A DNA stretch of 64,000 nt from Zopfochytrium polystomum. Taxonomy: Eukaryota; Chytridiomycota; Chytridiomycetes; Chytridiales; Chytridiaceae. Numbering within the stretch: position 1 is the first letter of the stretch; each line of letters begins with the position of its first letter. Below are positions 42,681-51,682 of the stretch, piece by piece. The stretch lies in NCBI GenBank assembly GCA_025765615.1, contig JAIVFJ010000251.1:1-64000 (forward strand), written 5' to 3'. Position numbers and translations under genes: made by a program. A model generated the notes under the pieces. That model did no database searches and had not been told where the DNA came from. It was given only the letters and a program-made list of their open reading frames with translations.

Positions 42681-44440
42681 GTGCAACACACATCTTCTAT
42701 TCTGGACCGTTTTCTCCATCAAGTAGAGCATCAAACAACTCCTAGAGTCACTATTTGTCACTGCCGGACTGTTGAGCAACTCCTCCAAATTTTTCCAGCA
42801 ACTGGTTTTTCTCCGCAACAGAATCATCACTATGCACAATGCAATGTCGTCCAACCTAACTTGTTGTTCTCTCCTCGGGCCTCACTTGGACTCTTCTTGG
42901 GTTTCGACACAGACAGCAAGTCTATTCCGCTTAGCTACAACTTTACTGCACAGACCATACTTTGGACACGCCACTATAACTTGCATGAGCATGTCTTTCC
43001 TGGCCTTGTCTGCAGTGATGCTAAGCTTCAATCTCTTAATTCTGATTTCTTAACTTCTCTCTCTGATGATTTACAGATTTTCCTGAAACTGACGACTCTC
43101 CTTCTTTCGAGCCTGTCGAGCCACCACTTGACTCTTACTGTCGATTTTCCAACTCTCCCCCCACTCGTACTTGCCAGCAACTGTGCCAGGCTTCCAGGGG
43201 GGGGATAGCCACCATCATCATCAACAAACTCCTCAGATCAACCTCCAACTCTTCCCCAAAATATGGAAGACAATAATGACAATGATGACTATGGTTGGAA
43301 CCCTGACACATTTGCTGTCATCCTGGGCAAAGATGAAGATGAACCTGAAGAGAGCCTAGCTCCATCAGCAGACCGCATAACAGCATCTATCAACACTGAA
43401 CCGGAACCTGTCATTGAATCACCACTTCCACCATCTGTCATTGTCAACATCAAAGATACACCAACTGGACTTTGCAAACTGCTTGCAAATCGAACAAGCA
43501 CTCGCCATCTCTTGCAACTCTACCTTGCATCAACCAAACCAGAACCACACTTCCCAAAGCGCTTCCCTAAAGAACCAATCCACCAATCACAATTCCCACC
43601 AGTGCCACGTTCCCACAAGCAAGCCCACGCATCAGACTATAACGAAGAATGGACTGCATCTGAGCTTGAGGAGCTTCACTCTCTCATGGACAAGCACAAG
43701 GTCTGGGAATGGGCAGTTCTTCCTCCTGGCAAACGCGCAATGTTCTGCAAATGAGTTTATGCCTACAAGCTCGACCCCTTTGGCTGGCTGAAGCAATGGA
43801 AAGCTCGTCTTGTCGCATGTGAAAACACCCAATGCGAAGGCATCGACTACACAGACACCTTTTCTCCTGTGGTCTGGATCCAGGCCATCTGACTGCTCAT
43901 TGCAATCAGCCTTGCTTTTGACCTCGAGTACCACAGCATGGATGTCAACACAGCCTACCTGTACGCTTTCCTCAAAGAAGTCATCTACATGCACCCACCA
44001 AAAGGCCACAAGCGATTCAGTCCAGATGGAAAGAAACTATTCTGCAAACTCCTCAAGAGCCTCTATGGACTCCATCAATCTGGACAAAACTGGTTCCTGA
44101 CCCTTCGAAAGTTCATTGTCAAGAAACTCGGCTTCAATCAATCTCTTGCTGAGCCCTGCCTCTTCTTTTGAGTAGACGCTCAGCAACAAATGTTTGAAAT
44201 CATCTTTGTCTTTGTCGACGACATCAATGTCATGGCCAGGGTTACTACTCACTTTCTGAAGCCTTCCAAGAAGTACAATGGCTCTTTGCTGTATTATCGG
44301 GGTTGCAACTCCCCACACAGCAGCCACTACCAATCCTTGAAAACAATCAATCTGCAACTGCACTAGTGCTCAACCCTCTCACACATGCTCGCACAAAACA
44401 CATTGACATATATGCTCATTTCCTCTGACAAGGTGTAGCC
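42681..44440 (+). pseudogene. Copia B pol fragment (IN C-terminus, RT, RNase H end)
   Basis: 42681-43208 encodes the integrase C-terminal region (LLFSPRASLGLFLGFDTDSK, then TAQTILWTRHYNLHEHVFP). 43263-43754 encodes an acidic linker and the RT start (SDYNEEWTASELEELHSLMD). RT continues in shifted frames (MDVNTAYLYAFLKEVIYMHP, LKSLYGLHQSGQNWF) to the FVDDINVMA active site at about 44207-44235. There it jumps by deletion into the RNase H end (YYSLS-type, KKYNGSLL) and the ARTKHIDIYAHFL tail. Gag, protease and the integrase core are missing. The long 3' untranslated part and polypurine tract (GCGCAGGGGGG, 44644-44654) precede the 3' LTR. Confidence 0.8.
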
Positions 44441-44654
44441 ACTGGAGAGATCACTGTATGCTATGTACCAACCAGCGACCAGATCGCAGACATTCTCACA
44501 AAGCCACTCTCAACGTCTCAGCACCAGCGACTGACCTCACTACTTGGCCTCTGACCCCACTCTGACCTTTCAAACACCCTTTCAGTCGAAGCCTCAGACA
44601 CTTATGCACGCTTTGCATAACAGGTGCTACACCCATGGACATCGCGCAGGGGGG

Positions 44655-44804
44655 TGTTAGGTGGAACTGAATGGTTAGCAGCAAGCGGCACAAGACGGAC
44701 CCAAACCTATTGTGACTGTCAGTTATCAGTCTCACAATTCCCGTGGGAGAGCAAGCCACAGCCAATGCAGACCTGGGTGTTGGCTTGCGCTGATGACAAA
44801 TACT
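44655..44804 (+). repeat. 3' LTR of copia B, first part
   Basis: First 150 bp of the 3' LTR, up to the insertion point in GACAAATACT. Resumes at 45991 (TACTCTGAG). Confidence 0.9.
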
Positions 44805-45022
44805 TGTGAGACTATACTCACTCCTTTGACCCTGGGATCTGGGCCCTAGAGTGAGGGAAAGCAAATATTAGGCTAAAACTAACTTTATTGGGCTGTTGTC
44901 TAGGGGGTGTTTCAACCCTACTACTTGCCTAGTCCACGAAGTATCCCTACTGATCTGTCTAACAGGGGTCTCAAACACAAAGAATGAACATTCAGAGGGA
45001 CAATCCTCTGAAGGACACCACC

Positions 45023-45377
45023 ACTGTTGTGGATCGTTCTCACGATGCCCATGGGAGAGTGAGCCACCACCAATGCAGACCTGGGTGCTGGCTTGTGCTG
45101 ATGACAAATACGCTGAGTATTAAGTGGAACGGAAACCTGGTGTCAACAGTTTCCCTCCTCCTCTGCTCAAGCATATAATATAGGAGAGGGTTTTCCCCTG
45201 TGCCAGTCACGCTTGCCTAGCAACTATTACAGCGTGTATATCATCATCATGCATCAATAATTCATAAAAGTGTTTTTTTTCTCTTTCTCTCCAAGTCGGG
45301 GAGAAAGACCACCCACAAACACACATCACTTCATTCACTCCTTCCACTCACTCACTCACTCAGAGTAGACTGTTTAC
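45023..45377 (+). mobile_element. LTR B fragment (5' truncated) inside insertion G
   Basis: Matches LTR B from its ATCGTTCTCAC block to the terminal GTTTACA. It lacks the first 70 bp or so. Confidence 0.8.
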
Positions 45378-45651
45378 AGCTGTAATAGTCGCTAGGCAAG
45401 CGTGACTGGTACAGGGTAAAAACCTCTCCTATATTATCTGCTTGAGCAGAGGAGGAGGAAAACTGTTGACACCAGGTTTCCGTTCCACTTAATACTCAGA
45501 GCATTTGTCATCAGCGCAAGCCAGCACCCAGGTCTGCATTGGCGGTGGCTCGCTCTCCCATGGGCATCGTGAGAACGATAACTGACAGTCACAATAGGTT
45601 CAGGTCTGTCTTGTGCCTCTTGCTGCTAACCAGTCAGTTCTGCCTAACATT
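45378..45651 (-). mobile_element. LTR B fragment (3' truncated) inside insertion G, opposite orientation
   Basis: From TGTTAGGCAGAACTG (at 45651, minus strand) to about the TAGCAACTATTAC region. It joins the plus-strand copy head to head at 45377/45378. Confidence 0.8.
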
Positions 45652-45994
45652 ATGTACAAGTGCCGAAAATAAATAACAAATAAGGCAGGTGTGGGGTACA
45701 GCCTGTCAGGCACCCCATCCCTAGGCAGTCGGGCAGTCTCCGTTAGTCACCGAAAAAGAAAATATGTTGAGAAAACCCTGGCGCAACGGAAACTGTTAAG
45801 ACGAAAGTAGTAAAAGCAAGCCCAATAATAAAGACCGGTTAGCTGCAAATACACTTTGATAACACCTTGGAAACTAAAGAACTGGGAGCAATAATAGGGG
45901 TCCCGATCCTTGCAGTTTTATGACAGGTTCGCTTGTTTTTGCGAATAAAATCCCTAGACTTTATCACTGAGACCTTGGTGTAGTCTCACATACT

Positions 45995-46256
45995 CTGAGT
46001 ATTAAGTGGAATGGAAACCTGGTGTCAACAGTTTTCCTCCTCCTCTGCTCAAGCAGATAATATAGGAGAGGTTTTTACCCTGTGCCGGTCACGCTTGCCT
46101 AGCAACTATTACAGTGTGTATATCGTCATCAAGTGTCAATAATTCATAACAGAGTTTTTCTCTTTCTCTCCGAGTTGGGGAGAAGGACCACCCACAAACA
46201 CACATCTCCACTTCATTCACTCCTTCCACTCACTCACTCAGAGTAGACTGTTTACA
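45995..46256 (+). repeat. 3' LTR of copia B, second part
   Basis: Remainder of the 3' LTR, ending GACTGTTTACA and followed by CACTT. Confidence 0.9.
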
Positions 46257-46261
46257 CACTT

Positions 46262-46671
46262 CTGCGCCACTGCGTCAGCGCAATCCGCTTCGCTGCCACT
46301 GCTTCAGCACAATCCGCAACCACGACCCATCTGCCCACCCTTGCCCTACCACACTGGGTTCCAACTTGGCTCAGCCCTTCCAGCCGTTGCGCCACTGCCC
46401 TGCGCCACTGACCTGAACCTCCTGCGCCGCCGCCTCCGCTTCAGCGTACAACTGCAACCTGTCTGCCCACGCTTGCCCTTACTGACACTTGTCCCTTGAT
46501 TGCTTGAAAGTTGGTGATTGTCTCACTCGCACATTGCTCAATCATCCATTGGTCAATCAGTGCTGCCTCAGTCTTCAGTCTTGTCCAACTTTTTTTTTTT
46601 GAAGACGGCTGCAAGCGCAACACCCCCACGCAATACACATTCAAAGGATCTTATATCTGTGTACATTACAT
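46262..46671. other. Repeat-containing stretch, no gene
   Basis: Contains short CTGCGCCACTG-type repeats and the GGTTCCAACTTGGCTCAGCCC sequence also seen at 41568. No supported gene. Confidence 0.45.
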
Positions 46672-47230
46672 CAGGACCTGTTTGTGTCGGACCCTTTAAC
46701 GCTGCAACCCAAGCTTATATTCGTGAGCTTCGTCTGGGCCAGTACAAAACTAGCTTTCTGACTGCCATGCTTACTGGTGGAGAAGAAGTCACAAGACTTG
46801 CTATTGAACTTGCAGCATTTGATCACACTTCAGCGGATGTGGCTGCCTCTGTGTTTGGAATCAAACCTTTTGTTAGATCTGTTGCATTTGCAAACCGAAG
46901 CAGGGAGGAACTTGAGCGGGATGTACAGCTCAGGACAATTGAAGTTGGGAGGCTAAAAGAAAGCTTGAAATCCTGGACGCAAAAGGCTGTGAAATGTCAA
47001 AATGTGGAGAGGTCTCTATTGGTGCAAAGGAAGACCAACACATTGGCTGAGGCAACACCTGGGCAGCCAAAAACCCTGAATGTCAGGGCTCATCGCATTC
47101 ACCACCTTCAAAAGCTTTTGGAGTCGTCCAAGCTGGGAAGCTGGGAATTCATGGTGCCTCAGTTGAACTTCCCATGGTGTTAGGAACATGACAGGACAGG
47201 ACTGTTATGAATCACCCTCTGGAAACCTCT

Positions 47231-47330
47231 GGAACCTTCTAGAACATTCCTTCATGGAACCTTCTGGAACCTTCTGGAACCTTCTAGAACATTCCTTCAT
47301 GGAACCTTGTGGAACCTTCTGGAACCTTCT
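47231..47330 (+). promoter_or_regulatory. Heat-shock element array, left arm
   Basis: Pentamers in strict 5 bp phase. Four units at 47231-47250 (GGAAC CTTCT AGAAC ATTCC), eight at 47256-47295 (GGAAC CTTCT three times, then AGAAC ATTCC), and five of six at 47301-47330 (the second unit is CTTGT). This is the consensus bound by HSF trimers. Confidence 0.7.
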
Positions 47331-47393
47331 TTGCTTTCCTGACTTGTCTTGTTGTCATTGGTATCATTGGTATCATTGCATTACTAATTGCTC

Positions 47394-47408
47394 TTTCTGG
47401 AACTTTCT
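47394..47408 (+). promoter_or_regulatory. Promoter-proximal heat-shock trimer, left arm
   Basis: TTTCT GGAAC TTTCT, a complete three-unit heat-shock element, 31 bp upstream of the TATA box at 47440. Confidence 0.65.
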
Positions 47409-47439
47409 TGGAGTCTTGACAAGGAACACTCCCAAAAGG

Positions 47440-47447
47440 TATAAAAG
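47440..47447 (+). promoter_or_regulatory. TATA box, left arm, reading inwards
   Basis: TATAAAAG followed by a G-run. Transcription from here would cross the palindrome centre into the right arm. Confidence 0.55.
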
Positions 47448-47648
47448 GGGGATGGGGGACCTGTCCCATCCCTCAAGTGAATTATTGTTTCCAATACAAT
47501 CATCACTCCTCTCAGTTCCTTGTCTGCCTTGTCCTGTCCTGCCCTGTTCCTGACAAGGACAAGGCATGGCAGACAAGGAACTGAGAGGAGTGATGATTGT
47601 ATTGGAAACAATAATTCACTTGAGGGATGGGACAGGTCCCCCATACCC

Positions 47649-47656
47649 CTTTTATA
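47649..47656 (-). promoter_or_regulatory. TATA box, right arm, reading inwards on minus strand
   Basis: CTTTTATA on the plus strand is TATAAAAG on the minus strand, the mirror of 47440-47447. Confidence 0.55.
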
Positions 47657-47687
47657 CCTTTTGAGAGTCTTCCTCATCAAGACTCAA

Positions 47688-47835
47688 AGAAAGTTCCAGA
47701 AAGAGCAATTAGTAATACAATAATACCAATGATACCAATGACAAGAACAAGACAAGTCAGGAAAGCAAAGAAGGTTCCAGAAGGTTCCACAAGGTTCCAT
47801 GAAGGAATGTTCTAGAAGGTTCCAGAGGTTTCCAG
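47688..47835 (-). promoter_or_regulatory. Heat-shock element array and trimer, right arm
   Basis: Mirror arrays. AGAAA GTTCC AGAAA at about 47688-47702 is the proximal trimer. 47770-47825 (AAGGTTCC/AGAAGGTTCC units, then GGAATGTTCTAGAAGGTTCC) is the distal array, shorter than in the left arm by about one repeat block. Confidence 0.65.
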
Positions 47836-49202
47836 AGGGTGATTCATAACACATGGCACCTTTCCTTGAAGAAGCTGAAAGGAAGGCAGGTGTGCCAAAT
47901 TATGGGGATAATGGGCATGATGATATTTGGTGGAACTCTCCAGCAATCTTGAGTCAGTCACAAAAAGCTATCCTTATATGGCTTCTTTCTTCATTGGGAA
48001 AAACAATCATGCAAGTGGAATCTGCTTTGGGAGACCAAGCATCCTATATTCAAGCTGTTGTTTTGACAGACAACTTAAACTCACGGTCAAGCATTTATTC
48101 AACACATCGGCTGAAGTCTTCAACCTTTGAAAATACAAGGAAGTTGTTTTTATCTGTCAGTAAAGATATTGCTGCTTCTGGGATGACTGTTGCATCGTGG
48201 GTTTCTGATGGTGCATCTGCAGGAATTGCACATGAGCCATATGTTGACTGTTACACTTCATTTCTTGCAGTTGCGCAAGCAGCAAAAGCAAAATATGTCT
48301 CTATCTTGAGCCAAACTGGGCGAATACATTCAAAAGCACGTCTGCTTAAGCAGTGCCATTATATGTTAATGAATTCCTGGTGGATTCTTGTTGAGCATGC
48401 GGACTGGCGCCAACCTGCACATCCTGCTATGAGGTCCTTCCTCGAGAAAGACTTACTACTCCAATTTGGATCTTTGAAGAGGAAGAGGGATTATGAAATG
48501 AAGCAAGCAGAACCCATTGAACTCTTCTGAAGCAGCAAAAAGAGTTGGAAGGAACAATTACTTGCTGCAGAAGGCTGAAAACGAAAAACTGTCCAAAGTT
48601 GTTGATATCGGTGGAGAATCAGCGGATTTGGCAAGACAAAAAATTGCTATTCACCGGCAGGCAGCAACTGTAAGTCAAAGATATCACTATGAGAAAGAAA
48701 GGCAGGAAGCATTCAAGGAAACGGTTGAGGAATTGGTGGGACAGGCATTCAGTTGGAATCTGTGCATGCCAACCTCTGCCGGATTTGGTATCTTGTGGAC
48801 TACAAGCTACTCTACAGAAGACTGAAATCCGAAGATTCCTCCAACAGAGTCAATGCATCGTTAGTGAATGAGCTGAAGGTGGACTTCTTGGATCTTGCAG
48901 CAACAAAGATTGAGGTGAAACATTTCCCTGGACGAGATCTTCAAGAAGACCTTCATAAACCTGCAAAGAATCAATTTGATCCAAGTGGATATCATCTTCT
49001 GGCATTCTTCGAGGATATGCCACATTTAATTTGCAAATGTCTTGTGTGGAGATTTTTGGATGGAGGTGGCTTTGCAGGCCTGAATCCACAGGCTTGGAGA
49101 GAAGTAACAAAAGCAGACAGTTCAGTACTTCCTGAGTCATGGTGGAAGCGTGATGCCCTCACTGACAAGGCTTATACGGTCTTTGATTATCCCACACCAT
49201 AG

Positions 49203-49946
49203 AACTAGAGGATTTCAAGTAATGACAAAATGGTGAGGATATTAAATATGAACAGACTTCATATGCCACACGAGTTCGCCTTCGATTGGCCTGTAAATGT
49301 TAGTCTCCTCTTTGATCGTTCACCGGATTCTCTACTGACGGACGGAGCCCTGACTGGCGCATGCTCTGTGTTTGAGGATATGCAAAGGACTCTATCGTAT
49401 CCGCAGACTCCGGCGATGTTAATTGCGACGTTGATTATGCAAATGCATTGGGCGAAAGAAAGCTGGAATCTAAATCGATCGATTCATTTCAGCGCTTCTT
49501 CAACTGACAGGACACATGGACTAACCCACGGTTGCTTGGCGCAGCTGGGTCCCCTGAACGGCATCTTTTTCAAAGTCAGGTTATTGGCTTTTTCGGGGAA
49601 ATTGGAGGATTTGCTTTCAGCCCAGACGGGGGCGAGTTCTTGTTTCTGTGCAACGCTGCTAGGGCGCGTCGATAAGGCTTTCGATCATTTCTCGTGCTTG
49701 CCCTTCAGATCACAAGTACAGTTCCATTCTTGAGTTTGAAAGAATGCATTCAAAGCTCTCGAAAATGCTGGAAGAGTTTCTTTGACTCGGCGTGCCCTCT
49801 GGGGGCCACGAGGATCGCGCGAAGGCATAAACGCCGCTCTCGCCCGCCGATGGCTTCACGCACTCTGGATACGCCGCTTTCCTCTCGAGCAAGGCGGAAA
49901 AGGAAGAAACAAGAAGCGGAGGTCATTGGCCCATTATTCCATTGTT
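49203..49946. other. Intergenic stretch with one unassigned open frame
   Basis: An open frame at 49230-49733 (plus strand, 167 codons, MVRILNMNRLHMPHEFAFDW...) has no motif I recognise. It sits directly 3' of the phosphatase on the opposite strand. Possibly chance, so it is not called as a gene. Confidence 0.4.
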
Positions 49947-51682
49947 TTAGGACACGCATTCTTTTTTGAAGTTTTTCGGTATTGACTCCTCCATTGTTGC
50001 AAGAAACGCTGAGAGGGTGCACATTTTTGGGTCTCCAAGGAAATGCGCACCTTTTTGAATCGAGTCAAACGCCAGCTCATTTTGCGTGGGAGGGTAGAAC
50101 TCACCAGGCTTTGCGCATGAGGGAACAACGATGGGGATTCCGTTGTACTTGACCCGAACATAGTGATCCGGCCGCTTCCACCATGAAGGCGTTTTGGAGG
50201 AATCTTCAAAAACCTCAAGAGCGAGGTTTGCCTTGTTTGCGCGGGACTTCAGTTAGAACGTATGGAGACGAGCAAGAGAAAACCCATTGGTCAGCTTCAC
50301 TTACCCCAAACCCTGGGTACGTTTTCTCACGGTGCCCCAGAGCGCCCAAAAGCGGCGCGACGGTGCTGCAAGGAAAAATTAGGCAAGATTGCCAGACAAT
50401 TCAAGCGGAAGCGGTGGTGCCGCTTACGTGTCGTGACCCGAAAAGACGGCAAATTTCGGAGAGTTTGCGGCTCCAGCCACGCCGGATTTCATGACGGTGA
50501 TCAAGTCGTGGATAAAGTTTCCAATGGAAAGCTTTACGATTTCCCTCTGATCGGGTTGAAACGCGTCCCACCACATCGCCTGGAACAGCGCGTCCAGTTC
50601 GGCGACGTCATTGTCGGTCAGGCCCTTGGGCAGGCTGAGGCCAGAAGCGCGAAGGCAGGTGGCAGCGTCCACGACGTTGACCACGTCCGCAAACACGTGG
50701 CTGTCGCTGCCCTTGTGCAAGCTCCTGGTGTTGTCGCCGCCAGGCTCACCCGTTCCGGCCGGGAACAGAGTTTCGAGCCGTTCACCGACCGCCTTGAGCC
50801 GATCGCGCCTCTCTGCGCCCCTCGCGGACGAAAATTCGTGGAGCAAGCGCTCGAGCTTGGGGCAGTCGGAGGTCTTTGGGAAAGCGTTCTCGATGGCGCG
50901 GATGTGGATGGGGATGTCGACGGCGCCGTCGCCCGGCTCGCGCGTGTGCAGCGGAAAGAGGCCGCTCAAGAGGTACTGGGTGCTTTCGATGGTGCGGAGA
51001 TAGCCCGTCGAGCGCACGTACAGCTGCTGGGAGGACAGGTAGTCGCTGGTGAGGTGCTGCGGGAGGAACTTGACGGCGTCGACGTAGTGGGCGCGCAGGG
51101 CCGCGCCGATCGACAGCATGTGCATCTTTCCAATGTCTGTCAGGTGGCCCGGCTCGCACCGGCTCGTCCCCACGCGGTGGGCCGCCAGCTGCGCCGAGGT
51201 TCGCGGGCTGAAGAGGGGCTGGTCGATCTGGTCACCTTGGATGATCCGGATCTCGGAGATGTTTGGCGGGGCGACGGCGGGCGAGACTGGCGGCGGGCCG
51301 TCCGGCTCCAGCACGGTGTGCAGCGCTCGGAGGAAGGGCGCGAGAGAGCATTGGTCCCATGCAGCCGGCGACACGTACCCTGACAGAGTGTCGCGAACCG
51401 GAGTGCGCTCTGCGTGAGTGAGTGGGTGAGCGAGTGAGTTGTGTGTGTGTGTGTGTGTGTGTGTGAGAGTGAGTGTGAATGAGAGTGTGTGAGTGTGCCG
51501 AGTGAGGAGAGTGCTGCTGGTGCAAATGATGCGAGAGCGCTAGTGCAAGTGTGCTAGATGCCAGTAGTAGGAGGAGTGCTCTTACGGCCATGGCGGTGCA
51601 CGAAGAGCACCTGCTTGAGGGTGAGGAGGCGGCCACGATCGTCGTCATCATCAGAGTCACGGAGGCCGAAGTGGCCCTTCAT
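49947..51682 (-). CDS. Histidine acid phosphatase, ACP6-like (lysophosphatidic acid phosphatase type)
   Basis: Predicted 456 residues from exons 51586-51682, 50428-51409, 50305-50365, 50105-50231 and 49947-50050. Introns are 176, 62, 73 and 54 bp, all GT..AG. Branch-2 histidine phosphatases hydrolyse phosphomonoesters; the ACP6 subgroup acts on lysophosphatidic acid. The catalytic RHGQRTP (residues 30-36) is created by the first splice. GHLTDIGKMHMLSIGAALR and YVRSTGYLRTIESTQYLLSG follow, and the proton donor motif SGHDTT is completed across the second splice. The C-terminus holds paired Cys residues in the family pattern (PSCAKPG, KMCTLSAFL). The fourth intron is in frame, but removing it gives the better family match. 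No signal peptide is evident (acidic N-terminus), unlike secreted acid phosphatases. The gene is GC-rich. The acceptor of intron three could be 15 bp further upstream. Confidence 0.85.
51410..51585 (-). other. Intron 1 of the phosphatase, with GT microsatellite
   Basis: Unusually long (176 bp) among introns of 45-75 bp. It contains a GT repeat (about 51440-51464 on the plus strand) and GAGT repeats, which probably explain its size. Donor GTAAGA, acceptor ACGCAG. Confidence 0.7.

Larger units (their letters stand above)
44805..45990. mobile_element. Insertion G in the copia B 3' LTR, inverted ends and TACT duplication
   Basis: 1186 bp. It begins TGTGAGACTATAC and ends GTGTAGTCTCACA (inverted ends, about 12 of 13 matching) and is bordered by TACT on both sides (44801-44804, 45991-45994). 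The outer parts (44805-45022 and 45652-45990) are unique in the window and have no protein signature. The centre is a back-to-back pair of LTR B fragments. The TG..CA ends allow either a small LTR-type or a TIR-type element; I cannot decide. Confidence 0.6.
41627..46256 (+). mobile_element. Copia element, family B, with CACTT target duplications
   Basis: 5' LTR 41627-42037 (411 bp, TGTTGGGCGG...GTTTACA) and 3' LTR starting at 44655. The 3' LTR is split by an insertion (44805-45990) and completed at 45995-46256. Removing that insertion and its TACT duplication gives a 412 bp LTR. The whole unit is flanked by CACTT at 41622-41626 and 46257-46261. Internal sequence 42038-44654 is a deletion derivative lacking gag and protease. 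Confidence 0.9.
47203..47851. mobile_element. Palindromic foldback (MITE-like) element carrying heat-shock promoter arrays
   Basis: A 649 bp near-perfect inverted repeat centred near 47527: TGTTATGAATCACCCTC at one end and its complement at the other. The arms differ by a short internal duplication in the left arm and a few bases. It encodes no protein. Each arm contains, from outside inwards, an array of alternating nGAAn/nTTCn pentamers, a spacer, an isolated TTCnnGAAnnTTC trimer and a TATAAAAG box. It lies within an unrecognised gene remnant. No clear target duplication could be defined at its edges. Confidence 0.8.
46672..49202 (+). pseudogene. Unrecognised gene, interrupted by a foldback element and frameshifts
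   Basis: Three coding-like pieces on the plus strand. First, 46672-47183 (GPFNAATQAYIRELRLGQYK, LAIELAAFDHTSADVAASVF, then a charged helix). Second, 47853-48530 (HDDIWWNSPAILSQSQKAIL, IQAVVLTDNLNSRSSIYSTH, MTVASWVSDGASAGIAHEPY, ending in a basic/acidic helix). Third, 48540-49202 in shifted frames (ESADLARQKIAIHRQAATVS, RIWYLVDYKLLYRRLKSED, DPSGYHLLAFFEDMPHLICK). I do not recognise the family. The W-rich, helix-rich character and lack of introns would fit either a host gene or an unfamiliar transposon protein. The foldback at 47203-47851 separates pieces one and two, and a stop at 48528 and shifts near 48540 and 48750 separate the rest. Confidence 0.55.

Noticed and set aside
47203..47851. CRISPR array or bacterial-type terminator
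   Set aside because: The repeats are 5 bp-phased pentamers without spacers, and the whole is one long palindrome in a eukaryotic context.
50262..51383. 373-codon plus-strand open frame opposite the phosphatase
   Set aside because: It is the antisense shadow of a GC-rich coding exon; the minus strand carries the conserved histidine phosphatase motifs and fitting splice sites.
51232..51660. Minus-strand frame with a signal-peptide-like start and His/Thr repeat
   Set aside because: It reads through intron 1 of the phosphatase (CA repeat) in the wrong frame; the RHG motif requires splicing instead.
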